DNA from: Gluconobacter morbifer G707
Lineage (GTDB): Bacteria; Pseudomonadota; Alphaproteobacteria; Acetobacterales; Acetobacteraceae
Assembly (NCBI RefSeq): GCF_000234355.1
Contig: NZ_AGQV01000004.1
Location: 1-64,000 of the forward strand
DNA length: 64,000 nt
Direction of reading: 5' to 3'
Shown: piece by piece, positions 8,264-16,461 of the stretch
Layout of the letters: each line of letters starts with the position of its first letter
How positions within the stretch are numbered: position 1 is the first letter of the stretch
Notes under the pieces: model-generated
Seen by the model: the letters and a program-made list of their open reading frames with translations, nothing else
Databases searched by the model: none
Told to the model about the DNA's origin: nothing
Position numbers and translations under genes: made by a program

Positions 8264-8756
8264 GACATTGAAATCTGACTGGAAACACGGTGCAAGATGG
8301 ACAGAAACGGGCAAGGGCGGGGTCGAACGCAAGTCTGTATGGTCGCGGTTCAAAGCCATACCTCCTGTCGCCACGTTTCTCCGTTTCAGGAAACGCCCTG
8401 CTCCTGAATTGCAGGATTTGCCAACCTACGCCTTGTGTCTCTGGGCATCGTTATGCACCGGGGAGGCACTCGGAATCAGTTATCTGCTCTATCAGATAGG
8501 GAAAATATTCGATGTATATTCTCTACCCCTGTCAAGCGACCTGACACCTCTCCTGCATCAGTCTTTATCCTTTTATCTATCGGCAACAATTACGCTCGTA
8601 TCGGTCATATTTTTTGCGACGATGGGCGTCATTTTTGCAAAACTCTCCTCGGAAAGTGGGAAAGCCCTGTGGCAACGCGTCAATGGGAAAACGCAAGCCA
8701 ATTGGCGTGCACGCTCCATCAGACATAAATATTTTCCACGCAAAAAAAGAGCCTAA
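8178..8756 (+). CDS. Hypothetical protein with two membrane segments
   Basis: An ORF of 192 residues whose first 86 bases overlap the replication gene. A TTG at 8268, four bases after the rep stop and behind a GAGG site, may be the true start (162 residues). Two hydrophobic segments (about residues 85-105 and 130-155) are followed by a very basic tail ending HKYFPRKKRA. No recognised family. Position directly after rep suggests an accessory of replication or an entry/copy-control function; this is a guess. The coding call is moderate because no homologue is recognised. Confidence 0.4.
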   Translation: MYTKKVFHILAYLTNGYVRGVSPHLQRHRTLKSDWKHGARWTETGKGGVERKSVWSRFKAIPPVATFLRFRKRPAPELQDLPTYALCLWASLCTGEALGISYLLYQIGKIFDVYSLPLSSDLTPLLHQSLSFYLSATITLVSVIFFATMGVIFAKLSSESGKALWQRVNGKTQANWRARSIRHKYFPRKKRA

Positions 8757-8828
8757 CGGCGCAGAATTACTGTTTTTATGGAGAGAGGCTCACATTCCGT
8801 GAGGCCTCTCATTTACCAGAAAACATTA

Positions 8829-9104
8829 TCAATGAAGGCGGGGGCCAAATGAGCACATCAGCTCATAATCTCGCTGACATTCCCATTCCTCGAGTTCCCG
8901 TTTTTCATCGAGATGGCTCGTCACGCACTCGAAAGCACGAATGAGTTTTCTAATCTTTCGCTCTCTTTTACCCAAAGCCTGAGCCTTATCTTTTTTACCA
9001 CACATCTCAAAAAGGAGACGTGCTTCTTTAAAGCGAGAGGCTTCCGCTTCCAGAGCTTTCATTTCGCGGCATAGTTCGGTGATTGTGGTAGCAAGATTAC
9101 TCAT
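8829..9104 (-). CDS. Hypothetical coiled-coil protein
   Basis: Encodes 91 residues, highly charged and helical (ITELCREMKALEAEASRFKE; KRERKIRKLIRAFE), probably a short coiled coil. The start ATG overlaps the stop of the upstream gene (9101-9691) by four bases, so the two are translationally coupled in that order. No family recognised. Both lie leftward between rep and mob genes of IME1 and may concern stability or regulation of the element; this is inference from position. Confidence 0.55.
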   Translation of the reverse strand: MSNLATTITELCREMKALEAEASRFKEARLLFEMCGKKDKAQALGKRERKIRKLIRAFECVTSHLDEKRELEEWECQRDYELMCSFGPRLH

Positions 9105-9691
9105 GGCTGACCTCCCAGTCCTTCATAGGACCAGGGCAGAGGTTTTTTCCCCTTCATTTCTGCCAGAAGAGAAAAACCGAGGTCGAAATGGGCATGCAGG
9201 GCAATTGATGCCCCTGCATTGAACTCATCCGGAGCAAACCGGATAAACCACTGCACATACTGGGTTTCACAATCCCAGCTATGCCCGTGATATCGTTCCC
9301 AGTCCCGGAAAACCAGTAATCCCAACGCAACAAAGAGCGCGTTTCCGAAGCCTTTTCGCTCCGCCCTGATATCTTCGTGCTCCCATCCCAAAGCACTGAC
9401 TTCACTCGCTGGAATGCGTGAATCCAGAAAGAAGTTCAGCATATGGTCAGGCTTCACATCTCTCAAATATGCAGATTTTCTAAGAGTTTCAGCATACGCA
9501 TTCGCACGTTTTGCTGTTGTGAACTCTTGTCCCTTCAGGTCTGTCCTGATGATGGAAACAATACGCTCGACCTCTGCCACTGACAGGGGAGCATTGCCTA
9601 TATGGCTTGATGTTCCAAGGGATTTAACTCTCTCGACTGCGTTCATTTCCGCAAGTTCGAACTGCTTCATTATATTATATAGGTTGGACAT
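9101..9691 (-). CDS. Hypothetical protein, first gene of two-gene unit
   Basis: Encodes 196 residues from the ATG at 9691, which has AAGGA five bases upstream; the frame extends to 9742 but lacks a site there. It is a soluble, mixed-charge protein without recognised motif (notable segments: GWEHEDIRAERKGFG, RDWERYHGHSWDCETQYVQW). A good sigma-70-like promoter lies at 9731-9759. Its stop overlaps the start of the 91-residue coiled-coil gene. Divergently oriented from mobC. Function unknown; not matched to a known toxin-antitoxin or exclusion family. Confidence 0.55.
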   Translation of the reverse strand: MSNLYNIMKQFELAEMNAVERVKSLGTSSHIGNAPLSVAEVERIVSIIRTDLKGQEFTTAKRANAYAETLRKSAYLRDVKPDHMLNFFLDSRIPASEVSALGWEHEDIRAERKGFGNALFVALGLLVFRDWERYHGHSWDCETQYVQWFIRFAPDEFNAGASIALHAHFDLGFSLLAEMKGKKPLPWSYEGLGGQP

Positions 9692-9730
9692 ATTCCTTGT
9701 GCTTTCACCCCGGCTTGTGGGGCAAAAGAA

Positions 9731-9759
9731 CGTATAGCCCATACAGCACTTATTGTCAA
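9731..9759 (-). promoter_or_regulatory. Promoter for the 9101-9691 gene, with operator-like repeat
   Basis: Read on the minus strand: TTGACA (9759-9754), 17-base spacer, TATACG (9736-9731). The -35 box lies inside the inverted repeat CACTT-gacaat-AAGTG, a plausible repressor site. Confidence 0.6.
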
Positions 9760-9777
9760 GTGTTTTATTTGGTCATT

Positions 9778-9798
9778 TCGAAAATAAATTATTTTTGA
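9778..9798. repeat. AT-rich inverted repeat between divergent units (possible oriT part)
   Basis: tcgaaaataa (9778-9787) and ttatttttga (9789-9798) pair over 10 bp with a single wobble and a one-base spacer, about 120 bp upstream of mobC. An origin of transfer is expected in this intergenic stretch (9692-9915), but no known nic consensus was recognised, so this assignment is tentative. Confidence 0.3.
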
Positions 9799-9915
9799 CG
9801 AATCTGTATATACGAATACTTCTACCCACTCCAAAACCACTACCGAGTACCATAACCCAGACACTCTCCCCTGCATCTCACAAAGCTATAATGATTCACG
9901 CGCGCGAGGGGCATT

Positions 9916-10218
9916 ATGAAAACGGAGACATTGCATATCCGGGTGAAACCGGAAGAACGGGAAAGACTGAAAACCACAGCAGGAGCACACAGACTGTCTG
10001 TCTGGTGTCGCAAGGTTCTGCTGAACGAGCTGGCAGGAGGCTCCTCGATTGCTGAAGAGCTTCTGGCATTGCGTCGTGAACTGTCTGCCATTGGCAACAA
10101 CCTGAACCAGATAGCCAGACGACTGAATACAGGCGAGCAGGTCGATATCGCTGCCCTGCCTGCGGACATCGACACCCTGAAAGCCCGTATCAACAGAACC
10201 TTGAGGCGGGTGCGATGA
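9916..10218 (+). CDS. MobC-like relaxosome accessory protein
   Basis: Encodes 100 residues. The N-terminus (LHIRVKPEERERLKTTA) is a ribbon-helix-helix-type DNA-binding segment and the central IGNNLNQIARRLN is the hallmark of MobC/MbeC-type mobilization proteins. It overlaps the relaxase start by four bases (ATGA), so the pair is coupled. MobC proteins bind oriT and help the relaxase open the strands. A clean TATAAT lies upstream in gctataatga near 9890, although no good -35 is seen. The IME2 counterpart is at 31523-31918. Confidence 0.85.
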   Translation: MKTETLHIRVKPEERERLKTTAGAHRLSVWCRKVLLNELAGGSSIAEELLALRRELSAIGNNLNQIARRLNTGEQVDIAALPADIDTLKARINRTLRRVR

Positions 10219-11996
10219 TACTGAAGAGCAACCCCATCAAAACCTCCTCCGGGTCAGGAGCCATTTTCCACCATCTGGTGGAGAAGACAGACGAGAACGA
10301 GCATATCCTGCTCTGGAAAGGCAGACGCCAGGATGTCGATGACTGTGTCGCTGATGCAGCAGCCTTTCATCGTGTGAACGCCGTCCAGCACTTCCAGGTC
10401 TCTTCAAAAGAGAAGCTGACCGACGAACAATTTGCGGACTGCATCACCATGCTTGCCAAAGAGTTCGGGTTTCAGGCCTCGGATGTCTGCCTTGCCGTCA
10501 TTCACTCCAAAACCCGTCACGATGGCAAAGCAGACAATCGCCATTGTCAGTTTTTGGTCCGCACCACGAATGCCGAGACCGGGAAAGTGCTGGATGTCTC
10601 GCATCGTTATGAGAGACAGGAGAAAGTCGCCCGTCTGTTCGAGCTGAAACACGGTCTTGAACTGACGAAGGGACGTCACAACGTCTCCGTGTATCACGCT
10701 GTTCCCGAGGAATACCGGGACCGTCTGAAAGTTCTCTGCGAAGGACCGCTCCCGAACTCCTGCCTGTCAGACCCGCAATCGAGACAATCGCAGCGTCACG
10801 GAGCAAGTCCGTTCGACATCAAATACGAGGTCCGGGAGATGTTTTCCCGTTGTGAGAGCTGGCAAGCATTTAAACAGACCCTCACAGAGCGTGGCTGGTC
10901 TCTGGAAGCGGGACAGAAGAAACCGGATGTCCTGATTCTGAAAGACGGAAACGGGGTCTTTGTGGGCTCGCTCTCCCGTCTGCTGGGCCTGAGAAAAGAC
11001 GAGCTTCAGAACTTCAGAACAGACCCGGAGGCCATGAAGAAAAAGGGAGTAGCCAGCCCTAGCCTCTGCGATACATCGCAGCAGCCAACTGGCAAGGGGG
11101 AAACCCCCGTTGACCCCCATAACGACAGAGCCAAGGAGGCCAATGAGACTTCGGAAGAAAAGAAAAAATCTGGCTCCTCTTCCGGGTCTGCACTCCCCTC
11201 CCCTTCTCCGCCCCCTCCGTCTCAAAAGCCTCACTGGCTGGGACCGATTGCTCCCCTTCTGCACTCTTCCCGCTCGACGATTACGGAGGGCATGTCACAC
11301 GCGGAAATCCAGTCGGTCATCGACTTCAATGCCCAGGAAGCGGAAAGAGATGACCAGCTCCGGGAGCTGCTGCACGACCAGAAGCGATTTGCAGCCCTGT
11401 TGACCGAAATCCTCACCAGTTTTCAAAGCCAGTGGCAGAACCTGCCGTCCGAGCCATACCCCGACCCGAAAAGCCGGGACGCTTCTATTCTCCGCAAAAC
11501 GCAGGAACAGAGACTGGACCCCGCCCGTCAGGCGTGGAAACAGGCCAAAGAAAAAGCAAGTGTCTGGAATCTCTGGAACGGAGCTGACATCCAGAAAGCC
11601 AGAGACACCTTCGAGGCCCTGCTGCATCGCTATGGCTATGACCGTCACGAGGTCGACAAACTCGACCTGCTGGACGATGACAATTTTGCTTATGCCGTGA
11701 ACTGGATGGCGGAACGTGTCGCGTCAGGTCGGGAGCGTCAGCACAGGGCATGGCAGAAGACCCCCGAGGTTCGCCGTTACCTGACAGCGAAAGCCGGGAT
11801 GGAGAAACTTGCGGCTCATCTGGAAGCCACAAAGGACGTGGAACTGCTGCTCCTGGCGAGAACCAACCCGCAGGAAGCCCTGAGACGTCTGGCAGCACTA
11901 AAGGAGAACGAGAGGCTCATCCAGCCAGTCAGGGACACTCAACCCCCTGACCAGCCCCGGAAGAAGCGTTCTCCCGTTCAGACCCTCTCGCTTTAA
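10215..11996 (+). CDS. Relaxase (MobA/VirD2-like) of IME1
   Basis: Encodes 593 residues. The N-terminal 160 residues match alphaproteobacterial mobilization relaxases: IKTSSGSGAIFHHLV, VNAVQHFQVSS, a histidine motif spanning VIHSKTRHDG and NRHCQFLVRT, and the downstream EKVARLFELKHGLELTKGRH block. In relatives the third metal ligand reads HxH; here it is HCQ, so one histidine is replaced by glutamine. A Ser/Pro-rich linker (about 290-345) precedes a charged helical C-terminus. It would nick oriT and lead transfer using a helper conjugation system. The stop overlaps the convergent secreted-protein gene by four bases. Confidence 0.83.
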   Translation: MILKSNPIKTSSGSGAIFHHLVEKTDENEHILLWKGRRQDVDDCVADAAAFHRVNAVQHFQVSSKEKLTDEQFADCITMLAKEFGFQASDVCLAVIHSKTRHDGKADNRHCQFLVRTTNAETGKVLDVSHRYERQEKVARLFELKHGLELTKGRHNVSVYHAVPEEYRDRLKVLCEGPLPNSCLSDPQSRQSQRHGASPFDIKYEVREMFSRCESWQAFKQTLTERGWSLEAGQKKPDVLILKDGNGVFVGSLSRLLGLRKDELQNFRTDPEAMKKKGVASPSLCDTSQQPTGKGETPVDPHNDRAKEANETSEEKKKSGSSSGSALPSPSPPPPSQKPHWLGPIAPLLHSSRSTITEGMSHAEIQSVIDFNAQEAERDDQLRELLHDQKRFAALLTEILTSFQSQWQNLPSEPYPDPKSRDASILRKTQEQRLDPARQAWKQAKEKASVWNLWNGADIQKARDTFEALLHRYGYDRHEVDKLDLLDDDNFAYAVNWMAERVASGRERQHRAWQKTPEVRRYLTAKAGMEKLAAHLEATKDVELLLLARTNPQEALRRLAALKENERLIQPVRDTQPPDQPRKKRSPVQTLSL

Positions 11997-12865
11997 AGAG
12001 CTGCCTTGACCGTACTGCCGGAGAGCTTGGCATCGACCGACCCATTCATCTGTTTGAACAGTTCGGCATACATGACCTCTTCAGCCCGCAGGTCTTCGAG
12101 TGTCAGACGCAGGCTGGAGACATTGGAGAGGTTTTCACCGACCGGACTGACCGAGACAGAGAGATAGGCCATCTCATGGGGCGTGCTGTAGGTCAGTGGC
12201 TCATTCGCTTCCGCACTCGTCCCGGTCTGGGTCGTCACGACCTTTCCATCCGGTCCGGCATAAGCCGTACCGGATGGTGTGCCATAGCGGGTCATGGGCT
12301 GAAGGTGCAGACCGTATTTGGACGCGATATCCGCCTGTAGGTCTGCGTAATGCGGGGAGGCTTCCATCGGGAAGGACGCAGAGCGTTCAATCTTCGTAAC
12401 CACCGCCCCCATGACAGGAATGGACAGGCGCACAGTCAGGCTGTCCTGTCCCTTCTGACAGGTCAGGGTACTGGGGAAATACTGCGTGTTGACCCCGACC
12501 CCTTTATAGGTCGTGGACAGATAGGTGTTCGTCACCTGAGGAGCTTTGCCACAGTAGGACGTCAGGGCGCTGGTGGCGTCGGCCTGTGTCATGCCGAGCT
12601 TAAGGCCAAGAATGCTGTCCTGCCCGAACACGTTATCGAGGGGCTGATAGGTCACGGTCTGCCTGAGATGCACTCCGCCATTGTCGGGAGGCGTCTGCGG
12701 CTGGGAAGGTTGCACGGACAATCCCAGAAGATGGGCACAGGCCGGTGTGATGAGTCCCTGATTATGCGCCAGCAGACACTGGGTGAGACTCTGGGCATGA
12801 CCGGAGAGCGGAACAGTACTGGCAGCCAGCACGAAAGCGAAAGCCGGAAGGAAAGACCTGCTCAT
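11993..12865 (-). CDS. Secreted hypothetical protein, IME1 cargo module A
   Basis: Encodes 290 residues with a clear signal peptide (FLPAFAFVLAASTVPLSGHA-QS, cleavage near residue 24). The mature part is soluble, with LGLKLGMTQADATSAL reminiscent of the short repeats found in outer-membrane assembly/BamE-like proteins, and three or four cysteines that could pair. It is the last gene of a three-gene leftward unit with a lipoprotein (12868-13254) and a membrane protein (13319-14026). Not assigned to a family. Placement beside relaxase genes would fit surface or entry exclusion, but that is speculation. Confidence 0.65.
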   Translation of the reverse strand: MSRSFLPAFAFVLAASTVPLSGHAQSLTQCLLAHNQGLITPACAHLLGLSVQPSQPQTPPDNGGVHLRQTVTYQPLDNVFGQDSILGLKLGMTQADATSALTSYCGKAPQVTNTYLSTTYKGVGVNTQYFPSTLTCQKGQDSLTVRLSIPVMGAVVTKIERSASFPMEASPHYADLQADIASKYGLHLQPMTRYGTPSGTAYAGPDGKVVTTQTGTSAEANEPLTYSTPHEMAYLSVSVSPVGENLSNVSSLRLTLEDLRAEEVMYAELFKQMNGSVDAKLSGSTVKAAL

Positions 12866-12867
12866 GA

Positions 12868-13254
12868 TTACTGCCTCAGTCCGCTACCGCCACCAACATG
12901 GCTGGTGATGAAGCTGTGATGGAGAACGATATCCCGGTGGAGCGTGACCTTGAGAACATGCGTGTTGGAGGTCGTTCTCGTTCCCAGAAAACCGAGGCCA
13001 ACCGCCTGCTGGGCAACGGAAAGCCCATCTGCCTGGTCGGAACTGTATTCGTAGGTCCAGACCTCATTGCCGTTCTCGTTGGCGATTTCGGACGGCTCAC
13101 CATAGAGCTGCCGGAGCTGGGACGAGGTTGTGACACCATCACGAATGGAGCGGTCGACATCCGCTGCCGTCACACTCTTCAGGGAGGCATTGCCCGCTGA
13201 GGAGCAGGCACTCAGACAGCCCAGTATTACAGCCAGAGTCGCTGTTTTCATCAT
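12868..13254 (-). CDS. SmpA/OmlA-like lipoprotein, cargo module A
   Basis: Encodes about 129 residues: signal peptide with lipobox LGCLSAC-S, then the pattern VTTSSQLRQLYGEPSEIAN...EVWTYEYS typical of SmpA/OmlA (BamE-like) domains. The start is uncertain: ATG at 13254 or 13251, or a TTG at 13260 that has an AAGGA site eight bases away. The frame is open further upstream without a good start. The stop is two bases from the start of the secreted protein gene. Likely an outer-membrane-anchored partner of its neighbours; role unknown. Confidence 0.68.
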   Translation of the reverse strand: MMKTATLAVILGCLSACSSAGNASLKSVTAADVDRSIRDGVTTSSQLRQLYGEPSEIANENGNEVWTYEYSSDQADGLSVAQQAVGLGFLGTRTTSNTHVLKVTLHRDIVLHHSFITSHVGGGSGLRQ

Positions 13255-13318
13255 CTTCAAGATGGTTTTCCTTTTTGATGGAAAGGCAGAGCCGGGAAGC
13301 ACCAGACGAGCCCCATTC

Positions 13319-14026
13319 TCACAGGCCCTCAAGAAAGCGGGGATTGCCGTTGATGGTGCCGCTAAGGGTCTTGATGGCTTGTCGCTTGTTCTGAAACAGA
13401 CGCCACAGAACGCGCAGAAACCCGATGACCACGAACAGAGCGCCAAACAGGATGACAGCGACCATGACCCAGGTCGTCACGAGCCAAAGCGGATTGGTGC
13501 CCTGACGGGTGTAATGACCAGCCAGATTCTGGACGATGTCTGCCACCTTCAGAATCAGGGCAAGGACAAGCAGAACCATCAGGGCGCGGACCGTCATTCT
13601 GCCAACGGAGGCAAACAGAACCGACCACGGCAGGGTATTGTGGATAAGGGAAGACTGACCGAGAGACAGGTTGCGGATATAGAGGATGCGTCCGATTTTC
13701 TTGCCCTGAACATTGCCCCAGACCAGACAGACCTGCTGACCCTCTCTCACCTGACACGGCACATCCACCTGAAACTGGCGACCGTCAGACGCGACAACAC
13801 AGAACTTCTGGTAGTGACGGGTAGAGAAAGTTTTCTCGGCAGGAATATCCACAAACAGTGTATCTCCGACCTTCATGCTGCTCGCGGGAGGCCGGTACGT
13901 GATATCTTCCGACCACTGACGGACGCTGTGAACTGTTCCCCGGATTCCGTGAAGCCAGAAGGGTTTTCCGCAGAGTTCGATATCCATGCCGTGCCCCAAA
14001 CCTTCCGAAAAACAGGGGAAAAACAT
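13319..14026 (-). CDS. Membrane protein, first gene of cargo module A
   Basis: Encodes 235 residues from ATG 14026 (GGGGGAGG just upstream); the frame extends to a GTG at 14104 with no ribosome site. A soluble N-terminal half (PFWLHGIRGTVHSVRQWSED, VGDTLFVDIPAEKTF) is followed by two transmembrane helices near ALMVLLVLALILKV and VMVAVILFGALFVVIGFL and a basic cytosolic tail. Such a layout resembles small inner-membrane proteins of conjugative/phage exclusion but no family is recognised. Divergent from the recombinase at 14189. A long plus-strand ORF over the same bases is a shadow. Confidence 0.6.
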   Translation of the reverse strand: MFFPCFSEGLGHGMDIELCGKPFWLHGIRGTVHSVRQWSEDITYRPPASSMKVGDTLFVDIPAEKTFSTRHYQKFCVVASDGRQFQVDVPCQVREGQQVCLVWGNVQGKKIGRILYIRNLSLGQSSLIHNTLPWSVLFASVGRMTVRALMVLLVLALILKVADIVQNLAGHYTRQGTNPLWLVTTWVMVAVILFGALFVVIGFLRVLWRLFQNKRQAIKTLSGTINGNPRFLEGL

Positions 14027-14188
14027 GACCTCCCCCGTTATCGAGAGAGCGGCATCCAGCCCCCTGTGCGTGCTGAATTGCTCTGCAACATATCCCGTAA
14101 ACACCTGATTTTGTTATGATTCAGGGAGGAGACCGGAAGGGCCTGAAAGGGTCCCACAAAGGTGTCCCGGAACAACAGGACAGGGATT

Positions 14189-14749
14189 ATGGGAAAATAT
14201 GGCTATGCACGCGTAAGTACGTCACGACAGCAGACGGACAATCAGGTCACGGACCTTCTGCGAGAGGGCGTGCCGGAAACGCAGATTGTGACGGAAACAG
14301 TGTCAGGGGCGACCGCGTGGAAATCGCGTCCAGCCCTGAAGAAACTGGTCAGACGGCTTCAGGCCGGGGACACGCTGACGGTGGTAAAGCTCGACCGTCT
14401 GGGGCGTAACGCCCTCGATGTCCTGACCCTCATCGACATGCTGAAAAAACGAGAGATTTCTGTCCGGATTCTCAATCTGGGGATTGATACCGCAGGGGCT
14501 GGCGGCAAGCTGTTCCTGCTGCTTCTGGCAGGATTTGCGGAGTTTGAACGCAACATCATCCGCGAGCGCGTGCTGTCAGGTCTGGAGACAGCCAAGGCGA
14601 AGGGCATTCGCCTCGGGAGAAAGCCGACGCTCACAGAAGAGGACATCGCTCAGGCGCGTCGTCTCAAATCTCAGGGTCTGTCTGCCAGAGAAGTCGCGAA
14701 ACTCCTTCACGTCTCCAAGATGACAGCCTGGCGGGCGATGAACTCCTGA
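14189..14749 (+). CDS. Serine recombinase (resolvase/invertase), module A
   Basis: Encodes 186 residues from ATG 14189 (ACAGGG upstream). The catalytic serine is in YGYARVSTSRQQ (about residue 9), the KLDRLGR motif lies near 70-76, the E-helix AGFAEFERNIIRERV near 115-130, and a C-terminal helix-turn-helix (GLSAREVAKLLHVSKMTAW) binds DNA. Length and order match small Tn3/Hin-type resolvases. It is divergent from the membrane/lipoprotein/secreted trio and convergent with the next cargo unit, the same geometry as the two recombinase genes that follow in IME1. Confidence 0.92.
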   Translation: MGKYGYARVSTSRQQTDNQVTDLLREGVPETQIVTETVSGATAWKSRPALKKLVRRLQAGDTLTVVKLDRLGRNALDVLTLIDMLKKREISVRILNLGIDTAGAGGKLFLLLLAGFAEFERNIIRERVLSGLETAKAKGIRLGRKPTLTEEDIAQARRLKSQGLSAREVAKLLHVSKMTAWRAMNS

Positions 14750-14862
14750 AATCCGTCCCGCAATCCCTGTCCCAGAATTGCAGAACCAGACTCACAGCCA
14801 TGCAAAATCACCCTATTCCCAAATCAGGTGTTTTTGAGACGAGCGATTTATATTTTTGAACA

Positions 14863-15357
14863 TTAGGCACCATAAAATTCATCATGGTCCTTGGTACTAA
14901 CCAATATGCCAAACGTAACAGATATTCTCAAAAAAGTTAGAAAAGACCACAAAAAAAGACAAAACCACAAAGAGACCAATCTATATTCTACGGAATGTCC
15001 ATTGCTAATATCTGGATTTATTACCATCAAGGGCAAAGAAGATATTGCCAAAATGAATCCAAGTATATTTGCACTCCTCAAATATGAGGAAAATCGATTC
15101 ATTGCTTTCGTATTCTTAATAGCTTCAATAAAACCATCTTTTTTCCCTACGACAAATCCATACACACCAAAGACAAACCCGACCTGTACAGATGACCAAC
15201 CAAAAATGGAATTGTAGAGTGCGTCTACTTTCCAACCTCCGGTTGAGGAAAAATGGTTTGAGAAATATTTATTCCAATAAATAAGACAAAAAAAGCAAAC
15301 GAAAGAAAAAATTATTGGGCCAAACTTTTCGACGATTAGCCCAAATAATTTATACAT
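14863..15357 (-). CDS. Four-helix membrane protein, IME1 cargo module B
   Basis: Encodes 164 residues with four predicted transmembrane helices (around GPIIFSFVCFFCLIYW, VQVGFVFGVYGFVVG, ANILGFILAISSLPLMV and LWFCLFLWSFLTFLRI). It overlaps the upstream gene (15350-16198) by eight bases, so the two are translationally coupled. The DNA is AT-rich compared with core genes. No family is recognised. A small multi-helix membrane protein coupled to a soluble partner in an accessory element is a common layout for membrane-acting phage-defence effectors, which is why it is flagged; that function is inferred. Confidence 0.65.
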   Translation of the reverse strand: MYKLFGLIVEKFGPIIFSFVCFFCLIYWNKYFSNHFSSTGGWKVDALYNSIFGWSSVQVGFVFGVYGFVVGKKDGFIEAIKNTKAMNRFSSYLRSANILGFILAISSLPLMVINPDISNGHSVEYRLVSLWFCLFLWSFLTFLRISVTFGILVSTKDHDEFYGA

Positions 15358-16198
15358 GATTGTCTAAAACCCTCTTTATATGAGACAGACAGTCTTCATA
15401 AATGTCTTTCGGATTATTGGAACGGAGAACTATATCTTGCTTATCTGATAGAAGTTGGTCAATTAAATCAATTGGCTCGCTCCCATCATCTCCTTGAGAT
15501 ACGGCCTTTAACGACCGGATATCTGCATCATCATTAGTTCCAATCATTGTAAGAAAGCCTTCAGCCATTTTTTTAGCTCCTTCAGATAAGGCCCCCTTAT
15601 TATGACCCATACCCATTTCGAAGGTGATGATAGGCGCTTCGTATTCTTTCTTAAGAGTTGAAAAAGATGAAGTAACAGCTTGCATTGAACTATCAACTAC
15701 CCCCAATTCTGTGGAAGAAGCCAATTGTATTCTGATTTTTTTTAGCGGATTGTCCCTAAATTTTTTTAAAGCCTCTTTATCTAATTTGGGGGTAAGGTGA
15801 AAAAGCTCTTTAGATTGAAGGCCTTCGATATAAGCGATAAATCTTCCTGGTGATAATACTCTAGGGTCATACTGAATAGCTAAAGTGTGGTCTTTTTCCC
15901 GGAAACGGAAAACAATGCAATTCCCTATGGGGCCGGAGACATTAAGTTCGACTGCCCCTGTATCTGTAATCTCCGCAGGAAAATCCGTATCTTTAATACG
16001 TGTCATAGCTCCTGAGATATAACCTGGCTCGGACAAATCTAGGTTCTCAAGACGACAAATATATCCTTGCGCTAACTGATAATGCCTTTTACCCGGATTT
16101 CCCTTGCTGAAGACAGATGAAAGCGCTGCCTTGAAGGTCAACCCTGATTGACTCTTTTTTCCGACAGCATAGAAACGCGTTGTAAATGTTTTTGACAA
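15350..16198 (-). CDS. Unknown soluble protein, cargo module B
   Basis: Encodes 282 residues, AT-rich, no signal peptide or membrane segment. Visible pattern: a beta-rich N-terminal half (FTTRFYAVGK, GYICRLENL, NCIVFRFREKDHTLAIQYD) followed by a helical C-terminus rich in charged residues. The layout (small protein naming its own type in YAVGK, a GYI block, a diverged ITFEMGMGH segment) brought to mind uncharacterised DUF families of defence islands, but no firm match is claimed. It is coupled to the four-helix protein at 14863. A TTGAAA box lies upstream near 16288 in sequence shared with the reverse transcriptase promoter. Confidence 0.65.
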   Translation of the reverse strand: MSKTFTTRFYAVGKKSQSGLTFKAALSSVFSKGNPGKRHYQLAQGYICRLENLDLSEPGYISGAMTRIKDTDFPAEITDTGAVELNVSGPIGNCIVFRFREKDHTLAIQYDPRVLSPGRFIAYIEGLQSKELFHLTPKLDKEALKKFRDNPLKKIRIQLASSTELGVVDSSMQAVTSSFSTLKKEYEAPIITFEMGMGHNKGALSEGAKKMAEGFLTMIGTNDDADIRSLKAVSQGDDGSEPIDLIDQLLSDKQDIVLRSNNPKDIYEDCLSHIKRVLDNHV

Positions 16199-16355
16199 AA
16201 TAGCCTCGTTATTTTCTAATTTTCTTATTTGGAAAAATTATGTGACACAGTTTTTCCTACTATGACTTATTTATGCTCGATTTCAATCCGAAAAACATAA
16301 CGAAAAACATTTTCGTAGAAATTTTCTATAAATCGCAAAAATACATAATTATTAT

Positions 16356-16431
16356 CTATAATACCGTCATAGATTGAGAAATATGGCGGTATTATAGAAC
16401 CGCAGAAAACAGCCAGAAAATAACCGCCATA
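16356..16431. repeat. Nested inverted repeats upstream of module B recombinase (candidate res site)
   Basis: ctataataccg (16356-16366) and cggtattatag (16387-16397) are a perfect 11-bp inverted repeat, extending inward by four more pairs with one wobble. tatggcgg (16383-16390) pairs with ccgccata (16424-16431). The cluster fits multiple recombinase-binding subsites or an operator between divergent genes. Confidence 0.5.
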
Positions 16432-16461
16432 AATCTCCGCCAAAATTATAAGGAGAATTAT

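Noticed and set aside
13130-14119. 329-codon plus-strand ORF
   Set aside because: Lies antisense to the lipoprotein and membrane-protein genes, has shadow-like composition and no motif.
14863-16198. Kiwa (kwaA-kwaB) identity for the two-gene unit
   Set aside because: Also one four-helix membrane protein plus one soluble protein, but gene order is reversed and no sequence motif of the Kiwa proteins was recognised.
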